NCBI GenBank assembly: GCA_963744905.1
Contig: CAVUUV010000010.1
Span: 71,684 to 135,683, forward strand
Length of the DNA stretch: 64,000 nt
Reading direction: 5' to 3'
Origin: DATFFO01 sp963744905
Lineage (GTDB): Bacteria; Actinomycetota; Acidimicrobiia; Spongiisociales; ZC4RG35
This document shows, in pieces, positions 59,475 to 64,000 of this stretch. A model generated the notes under the pieces. It ran no database searches. It had not been told where the DNA came from and worked only from the letters and a program-made list of their open reading frames with translations. Every line of letters begins with the position of its first letter. Positions within the stretch are counted from its first letter, which is position 1. A program made the translations under genes and the position numbers.

Positions 59475-59599
59475 GCCGGGTCGACCGGTTCCCAGCCTCC
59501 GGCGTCCAGGATTCGCTCCTCACCAAATCGGGAGCGAAGGAACGAGACGATGGCCAGGGTGACCGCCCCTGCCACCAGCAACGGTTTGAGGTTCTTCAT
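59471..59599 (-). CDS. Small single-helix membrane protein (42 residues)
   Basis: ATG 59599 opens a 42-residue frame: MKNLKPLLVAGAVTLAIVSF is a hydrophobic helix with a basic start, then RSRFGEERILDAGGWEPVDP. It ends in a GTGA overlap with the next gene, as many real gene pairs in this window do. The ribosome-binding site is weak. The charge pattern predicts a cytoplasmic N-terminus or a short signal-anchor. Function is unknown. Confidence 0.6.
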   Translation of the reverse strand: MKNLKPLLVAGAVTLAIVSFLRSRFGEERILDAGGWEPVDPA

Positions 59600-59644
59600 C
59601 CCGGCCGAGTCTAAGTACTCCGCGGGGCTGTCGATGCTGCTGTG

Positions 59645-60874
59645 TCATGCGGGCGCCTTTTGCAGTCGGCCCCCTTTCCATACGTGGGTAACCCTCGCCG
59701 AGTCTCCCCATACCGTTCGATCGTCGAGGGGGTTGGTGTCGAGAGCCACCACGTCGGCGTCGAAGCCGGTCCGCAGCTGTCCGGTGTGAGGTGCCTGAGG
59801 GCCCAGCGTCTCGGGCGGGGTGGCTGTCGCCGTTTCGATGGCATCGAGATCGGACAGCCCGGCGTTGATCAGGTTGTCGATCTCCCGGCTGTTCTCGCCG
59901 TGCATCTCGCCGGAGACGAAGATGTCGCAGCCGGCGGCGATCCGGACCCCTGTGGCGACGGCGACCTTCATCGCCATCTCGTGCCGATCAGCTATGGCCT
60001 GGCCCTTCTCGTAGGCGTAGCGGGGCAGCCGCTCCACCTGGAATAGCAGCTCGTCGATCACGAAGCGGGTGGGAACCAGGATGGCCCCCTTCTCCACCAT
60101 CAGCTCGGCCGCCTCCTCGTCGAGGAAGCTGCCGTGCTCGATGGTCCGCACTCCCGCCCGGAGGGCGGCCATGATCCCCGGCTTTCCGTGACAGTGAGCA
60201 GCCACGATCCGGTCGGCTCTGGCGGCCTCGGCCACGATGGCACTCAACTCCTCCCCGGAGAACTGCTGGTGGATCGGGCTGTCCACCTCCGACATGACCC
60301 CTCCCGACGCACACACCTTGATCACGCGAGCATTGTTCCGGAGGTTTCTCCGTACGGCCTTGAGCACCTCAGGTACCCCGTCGCACAGGATCCCCAGGCC
60401 CCTGTCCCCGGCCTGATGGATCCAGTCGAGGGGGAGGGCGTGGATGTCACCGTGCCCGCCGGTGGTGGAGAGAATCGCCCCGGCGGCGTAGATGTTGGGG
60501 CCGTGGATGACGCCTTCGTCCACGGCCCGTGCCAGATGGATACCCAATCCTCCCACCTCGCGCACGCTGGTGACTCCGGCGTCGAGGACCCTGGCCAGGT
60601 CCGCAGTCGACCGGGCGGCGGCCGTGACGGGATTGGTCAGGGCCAACGCCTCGATGTTGGGGGTGGTGATTCCGACGTAGTGGGCGTGGCAGTCCCACAT
60701 CCCGGGCAGGACGGCGGGGACCTCCACCACCGCCTCGTCTTCTGCCCCGGCAGGCGCCTCGGCGGTGGGTCCGGCATACACGATCATCCCCGCTTCGATC
60801 ACCACCGTCCCGCCGTCGACGGGATCACCCCGCCCGGGGATGAGAGTGTCGGCGATGATCCTGGTTGTGCTCAT
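59645..60874 (-). CDS. Amidohydrolase (imidazolonepropionase/prolidase-like)
   Basis: This 409-residue metal-dependent hydrolase has the HxH site in GMWDCHAHYVG, the probable carboxylated Lys in VIKVCASGGVMSEVD, zinc-binding His in AAHCHGKPG and RTIEHGSFLDEE, and the catalytic Asp in AAGCDIFVSGEMHGENS. The pattern fits the Xaa-Arg dipeptidase/imidazolonepropionase branch, which hydrolyses amide bonds of dipeptides or cyclic imides. The exact substrate is unknown. A 12-base gap with GAGGAGAACC precedes ATG 60874. Confidence 0.9.
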   Translation of the reverse strand: MSTTRIIADTLIPGRGDPVDGGTVVIEAGMIVYAGPTAEAPAGAEDEAVVEVPAVLPGMWDCHAHYVGITTPNIEALALTNPVTAAARSTADLARVLDAGVTSVREVGGLGIHLARAVDEGVIHGPNIYAAGAILSTTGGHGDIHALPLDWIHQAGDRGLGILCDGVPEVLKAVRRNLRNNARVIKVCASGGVMSEVDSPIHQQFSGEELSAIVAEAARADRIVAAHCHGKPGIMAALRAGVRTIEHGSFLDEEAAELMVEKGAILVPTRFVIDELLFQVERLPRYAYEKGQAIADRHEMAMKVAVATGVRIAAGCDIFVSGEMHGENSREIDNLINAGLSDLDAIETATATPPETLGPQAPHTGQLRTGFDADVVALDTNPLDDRTVWGDSARVTHVWKGGRLQKAPA

Positions 60875-60970
60875 GGTTCTCCTCGATATGACCCCACGAA
60901 CCTAGTGTGTGTCGCTCAATCAGGGCGACGGGCGTTGGCGACCAGCGGCGAAGGCTGGGACACTCTCGTC

Positions 60971-61510
60971 GTGAGATATGCCGCACTACTCAGGGGCGTC
61001 AACCTGGGCCCGAGCCGCAAGGTGGGCATGGCCGACCTGCGCCGGGTGCTCGAGGACGATGGCTTCGGCCAGGTCGAGACTTATATGCGCAGCGGCAACG
61101 TGGCGTTCGACTCGGACGAATACGAGAGGGCGCCGCTTCGAGACCGGCTCGAGGACGTGCTGGCCACCGCCTTCGGATTCGAGATCTCGCTGGTGCTGGT
61201 CACCGCCGACGACCTCGACCGGGTCGTAAACGCCAACCCATATACAGAGCCCGCCTCTGCCGACCCCACCAAGGTCCACGTCACGTTCCTGGAGCCGGCC
61301 CCACCGGCGACCACGTGGCGCAGTCTCGACGCCCAGGACTTCGGCGAGGAGGAATTCTCGGTGGGGGAGCGGTGGATATACATGCACCTGCCCAACGGGA
61401 TGGGGAGAGCGTCGCTCCCCACCGCCCTGGACAGGGCCGCCGGCCAGGCGGTGGCGACCACCCGCAACTGGCGCACGGTGTTGCGTCTGGTCGACCTGGC
61501 AGGCGGATGA
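60971..61510 (+). CDS. DUF1697 family protein
   Basis: This 179-residue protein shows the DUF1697 features YAALLRGVNLGPSRKVGMAD, LRRVLEDDGFGQVETYMRSG with NVAF, and the later VHVTFLEPAPP and ATTRNWRTVLRLVDLA. The family is widespread in soil bacteria with no known function. GTG 60971 matches the usual start; the frame is open upstream but carries a dispersed repeat fragment (60907-60925). It overlaps the next gene (ATGA). Confidence 0.9.
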   Translation: MRYAALLRGVNLGPSRKVGMADLRRVLEDDGFGQVETYMRSGNVAFDSDEYERAPLRDRLEDVLATAFGFEISLVLVTADDLDRVVNANPYTEPASADPTKVHVTFLEPAPPATTWRSLDAQDFGEEEFSVGERWIYMHLPNGMGRASLPTALDRAAGQAVATTRNWRTVLRLVDLAGG

Positions 61511-61890
61511 ACGAATCGGGCGATCAGGCGCCCATGGCCCTGTGGAACGGAGTATTGAGGTTCGGCCTCGAATTGGCCGCACTGGCCGGGGTGGTCGTCG
61601 GCGGCTGGTTCCTGGCCTCGCGCCCATTGCGCTGGATCCTCTCGCCGGGACTCGGCCTCGTGGCAGCCTTCGCCTGGGGGCGATATCGAGTCCCCAACGA
61701 CCCCGGACCCGCGCCGGTCCCGGTTCCAGGACGGACGCGTCTTGTCATCGAGGCGGTGGTGCTGATTGGCGGGGGGCTCGGCTGGCTGGCCGGGGGACGG
61801 CCGGGGGTGGCCGTGACCTATGCGGCCGCCCTCCTCTTCCACTACCTCACATCGATGGACCGGGTACGGTGGCTGCTTCGGCATTCGTGA
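61507..61890 (+). CDS. YrdB family (DUF2568) membrane protein
   Basis: This 127-residue protein has four hydrophobic helices and the family pattern LRFGLELAALAGVVVGGWFL, PGLGLVAAFAWGRYRVPNDP and RLVIEAVVLIGGGLGWLAGG. Function is unknown. ATG 61507 overlaps the DUF1697 stop (ATGA), so the two are coupled. Twenty-eight bases separate it from the following glyoxalase-fold gene. Confidence 0.85.
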   Translation: MNESGDQAPMALWNGVLRFGLELAALAGVVVGGWFLASRPLRWILSPGLGLVAAFAWGRYRVPNDPGPAPVPVPGRTRLVIEAVVLIGGGLGWLAGGRPGVAVTYAAALLFHYLTSMDRVRWLLRHS

Positions 61891-61917
61891 GGGATCGGAA
61901 GCGACGAAAATCAGACG

Positions 61918-62337
61918 ATGCAGCAGCGTGTGAGCCTCGTGACCCTGGGAGTGACCGACCTGGCCCGTGCCCGTGCCTTCTACGAGGCACTGGGGTGGGC
62001 GACCGACAGTGACCCCGGTGATGACGTCGTCTTCTTCCAGGCCGGAGGCATGGTCCTGGGCTTGTGGGATCGCGGTCAACTGGCCGAGGACAGCGGCGTC
62101 GAGGACGCCGGCGGATGGGGCGGGATCACTCTGGCCCATAACGTCTCGACGCCCGGGGAGGTGGACATGGTGATCGAGCAGGCGAGTGCAGCCGGCGCCA
62201 CCATCACTCGCCGGCCCGAGGCCACCTTCTGGGGTGGGTATTCGGGGGTGTTTGTGGATCCGGACGGTCACCCGTGGGAAGTGGCCCACAATCCCTTCTG
62301 GACCGTCGCCGAGGATGGTTCGGTTCGTCTCCCCTGA
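61918..62337 (+). CDS. VOC (glyoxalase/bleomycin-resistance) family protein
   Basis: This 139-residue protein has two paired beta-alpha-beta modules: VSLVTLGVTDLARARAFYEA at the start and GGYSGVFVDPDGHPWEVAHNP at the end, the latter keeping a metal-type Glu. The fold covers extradiol dioxygenases, glyoxalases and resistance proteins; the substrate is not predictable. It probably shares a transcript with the two genes before it. Confidence 0.9.
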   Translation: MQQRVSLVTLGVTDLARARAFYEALGWATDSDPGDDVVFFQAGGMVLGLWDRGQLAEDSGVEDAGGWGGITLAHNVSTPGEVDMVIEQASAAGATITRRPEATFWGGYSGVFVDPDGHPWEVAHNPFWTVAEDGSVRLP

Positions 62338-62413
62338 TCGACCCGTCCCTCTCAGTTGATTCCCAGCCGGCTTTAGGGTCGGCTTAGGCTCCTTCTGGGA
62401 GAATGGGGGAACG

Positions 62414-62719
62414 ATGGAAGGGATCTTCATGCACATTGCCCGCTTCGCCCCCTGGGGTGGTCCCCTGTTCGGGTTGTTCTGGCTGCTGCTCCTGTTGGGC
62501 TTCATCGCCCTGGTGGTAGTTGGAGTGATCTGGGTGGTTCGGGGCGGTGCCCGGCCGTCCGCTCCCACCACTCCGGGACCGGGAAGCCACGATCAGGCTC
62601 TGGGCACCCTGCGGATGCGGTACGCCAAGGGCGAGATCACCCGCGACGAGTTCCTGGTCGCCGCCCGTGACCTGGGTGACACCAGCCTCCCGCCCCCGGA
62701 GACGCCGCCCGCTCCCTGA
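62414..62719 (+). CDS. SHOCT-domain membrane protein
   Basis: This 101-residue protein has a hydrophobic helix (LFWLLLLLGFIALVVVGVIW) and a C-terminal SHOCT motif (LRMRYAKGEITRDEFLVAAR). SHOCT segments are short oligomerisation or partner-binding motifs. Function is unknown. The 76 bases upstream contain a small GCCGGCTTTAGGGTCGGC hairpin. It converges on the next gene with a ten-base gap. Confidence 0.85.
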   Translation: MEGIFMHIARFAPWGGPLFGLFWLLLLLGFIALVVVGVIWVVRGGARPSAPTTPGPGSHDQALGTLRMRYAKGEITRDEFLVAARDLGDTSLPPPETPPAP

Positions 62720-62728
62720 TGTGAGTCG

Positions 62729-63148
62729 TCAGCGTCCGGCCGAGCCGGCGTTGAGGGCGACGGCGGCGCGTACGAGCGACTTGAAGGCCGTCGTGTCCAC
62801 CTCGTCTCCCTCGTGGAAGTCGATGGCCCGTCTCGTGTTTCCACCGAGGCTGGAATTGAACAGCCCGGCCGGGTCGTCGAGCGAGGCTCCCTTGGCGAAG
62901 GTCAGCTTCACCTTGTCCTTGTAGGTCTCGCCGGTGCAGATGATGCCTTGGTGGGACCACACCGGGACCCCCACCATCGAGTTCGTTGGCTTTCTCCATT
63001 TCACCTCTTCGACCACGTCCGGGTCGGCCTCATGGATCAGCTTGCGGAGCTGCGCCAGCTTCGCGCCTCTCCAATCGTCCAGTTCGGCGATGGTCTGGTC
63101 GATTTCCTCGGATGGGCTCATGTCGTCTCGTTGGTCCATCGGCGTCAT
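62729..63148 (-). CDS. DUF1801 family protein
   Basis: This 139-residue protein has the DUF1801 core LRKLIHEADPDVVEEVKWRK, PVWSHQGIICTGETYKDKVK and LTFAKGASLDDPAGLFNSSL. The fold is small and often linked to iron or small-molecule binding, but no function is known. Three ATGs (63148, 63139, 63121) are possible starts; I take the first. The sequence upstream to 63268 has no other gene. Confidence 0.85.
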   Translation of the reverse strand: MTPMDQRDDMSPSEEIDQTIAELDDWRGAKLAQLRKLIHEADPDVVEEVKWRKPTNSMVGVPVWSHQGIICTGETYKDKVKLTFAKGASLDDPAGLFNSSLGGNTRRAIDFHEGDEVDTTAFKSLVRAAVALNAGSAGR

Positions 63149-63268
63149 GCTATGAGTCTTACCTGGCTCTAAAGCCCGGGAATGGTTGTCGTTGGCGGCA
63201 CTGGGGGTTGTTAAAGCCCTTGTCGAGTTGGATGATTCGGCCTGAGCCCGGGCGTGCCGTCTCACCCG

Positions 63269-63784
63269 TCAACAGTCGAAGACCGACCAGCAGATCTCGT
63301 TACGCAATCGCTGGTCGTCCAGAACCAGCTGGCGAATCGCATCCGGGAGCTGTTGGCGTTGCCAGCAGCACTCACGCCTCCCGGCCGCGCCTTCGCTGTC
63401 GCCGAGGGCGGCAGCACGGGCGGCCTTGATCGCGTAGGCCGCCGCACCGAGCTCGTGGGCGGCGACATGGGCAACCGCCCCGGCCTGGCCAGCAGCCAGA
63501 GCAGCGTGGCGGGCCGCTCCACTCAGCGGTCGAGCCGCTCCCATCGCATGTCCCCCCGCGGCGCGGGACTCCATCATCCCGATCTCACCACGGGTCCAGG
63601 CACGAATGGCCTCGATCGCCCGCCGGGGCCTGGGGTCCGAGGGTTGCTCCGACTCGAAGAGGTAAAGAACGTGCTCCGCGCAGGCGGCGGCCCACAACGC
63701 CAGCAGCCGATGGTCGGAGTCCGTCAGCGTTCCGCCCCGTCGGATGGTTATGAAGCGAGGATCGCGGTTCTTGGGAAGGATCAC
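63269..63784 (-). CDS. Imm5-like putative immunity protein
   Basis: This 171-residue protein matches the Imm5-type pattern: DPRFITIRRGGTLTDSDHRL, LLALWAAACAEHVLYLFES, RPRRAIEAIRAWTRGEIGMM and a His/Ala-rich middle (AVAHVAAHELGAAAYAIKAA). Such proteins are predicted to neutralise polymorphic toxins. No toxin gene is adjacent, so it would be an orphan or serve another role. It is all-helical with no signal peptide. tRNA-Ala lies 136 bases upstream. Confidence 0.8.
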   Translation of the reverse strand: MILPKNRDPRFITIRRGGTLTDSDHRLLALWAAACAEHVLYLFESEQPSDPRPRRAIEAIRAWTRGEIGMMESRAAGGHAMGAARPLSGAARHAALAAGQAGAVAHVAAHELGAAAYAIKAARAAALGDSEGAAGRRECCWQRQQLPDAIRQLVLDDQRLRNEICWSVFDC

Positions 63785-63920
63785 GGTTTCACCGATTCCT
63801 CAATGCGATCACCCAGATACTCTGACCTGGTCAGGTTGCTTCGGGGTGAGGTGCCAGCTGGCCCCGGCACCAGCGATATGGCGGCGGCGGGGTCGTCACC
63901 CCAGGGCACAATCAACCCGG

Positions 63921-63994
63921 TGGAGCTGAGGGGATTTGAACCCCTGACCCCCTGCTTGCAAAGCAGGTGCTCTGCCGAACTGAGCTACAGCCCC
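63921..63994 (-). tRNA. tRNA-Ala (anticodon TGC)
   Basis: The minus strand folds as a standard 74-nt tRNA. The acceptor stem is GGGGCTG/CAGCTCC, the D arm GCTC/GAGC, the anticodon stem CCTGC/GCAGG with loop TTTGCAA (TGC), and the T arm AGGGG/CCCCT with TTCAAAT. The discriminator is A, and CCA is not encoded, so the CCA enzyme is needed. It reads GCN alanine codons. Confidence 0.97.
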
Positions 63995-64000
63995 CAGCCC

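Overview
The window is a GC-rich, gene-dense bacterial chromosome segment centred on the replication origin. Gene order, leaderless or GTG/TTG starts and protein types point to Actinomycetota. The block cca - (pseudokinase) - ECF sigma - anti-sigma - trxB - trxA - cwlM - parB - parA - rsmG - jag - yidC - yidD - rnpA - rpmH - dnaA - oriC - dnaN - recF - DUF721 - gyrB - gyrA - DUF3566 closely follows the origin region of Mycobacterium. The Thr/Ser-rich linkers and gene content would fit an Acidimicrobiia-like lineage, but that is inference. No rRNA, CRISPR array, prophage or complete insertion sequence was seen.

Layout. 1-657: end of an alpha/beta hydrolase. 667-5031 (minus): rpsF-ssb-rpsR-rplI and, beyond a terminator, dnaB with a 429-residue homing-endonuclease intein. 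5191-9691 (minus): DUF192 lipoprotein, panB, a secreted protein, endonuclease IV, a membrane protein and pyrE. 9731-9839: a 30-bp-phased repeat cluster. 9862-12425: an AtuA-like protein translationally coupled to a cis-prenyltransferase. 12438-21832: accessory region with a flavin oxidoreductase, a 162-bp tandem duplication, two inverted copies of a ~167-bp MITE-like element bracketing four genes, a haloalkane dehalogenase, a TetR regulator and a cupin. 21849-31152 (minus): arginine cluster argC-J-B-D-[membrane-anchored propeller]-R-G-H, with no argF and with palindromic operators at argC and argR. 31215-38967: M1 peptidase, CCA transferase, PilT-like ATPase, deacetylase, GNAT and DegV. 38967-58762: the origin block. 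58824-64000: small metabolic and accessory genes, an Imm5-like orphan and tRNA-Ala.

How genes work together. Many neighbours share 4-nt ATGA/GTGA/TTGA overlaps, indicating translational coupling. The arginine genes appear to form an ArgR-controlled regulon through two near-identical 16-bp palindromes lying on the -10 boxes of leaderless promoters. ParA, ParB and two parS sites 60 bp apart form the segregation module. DnaA boxes lie mainly between dnaA and dnaN. YidC, YidD, Jag, RnpA and L34 form the usual membrane-insertion/RNase P cluster, with rnpA overlapping rpmH by 89 nt.

Sequence quality. Five genes (nfo, a DMT transporter, tetR, argH and gyrA) carry single-base frame breaks; the gyrA break is in a C homopolymer of an essential gene. 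Residual indel errors in the assembly are the most economical explanation, so apparent truncations here should be treated with care.
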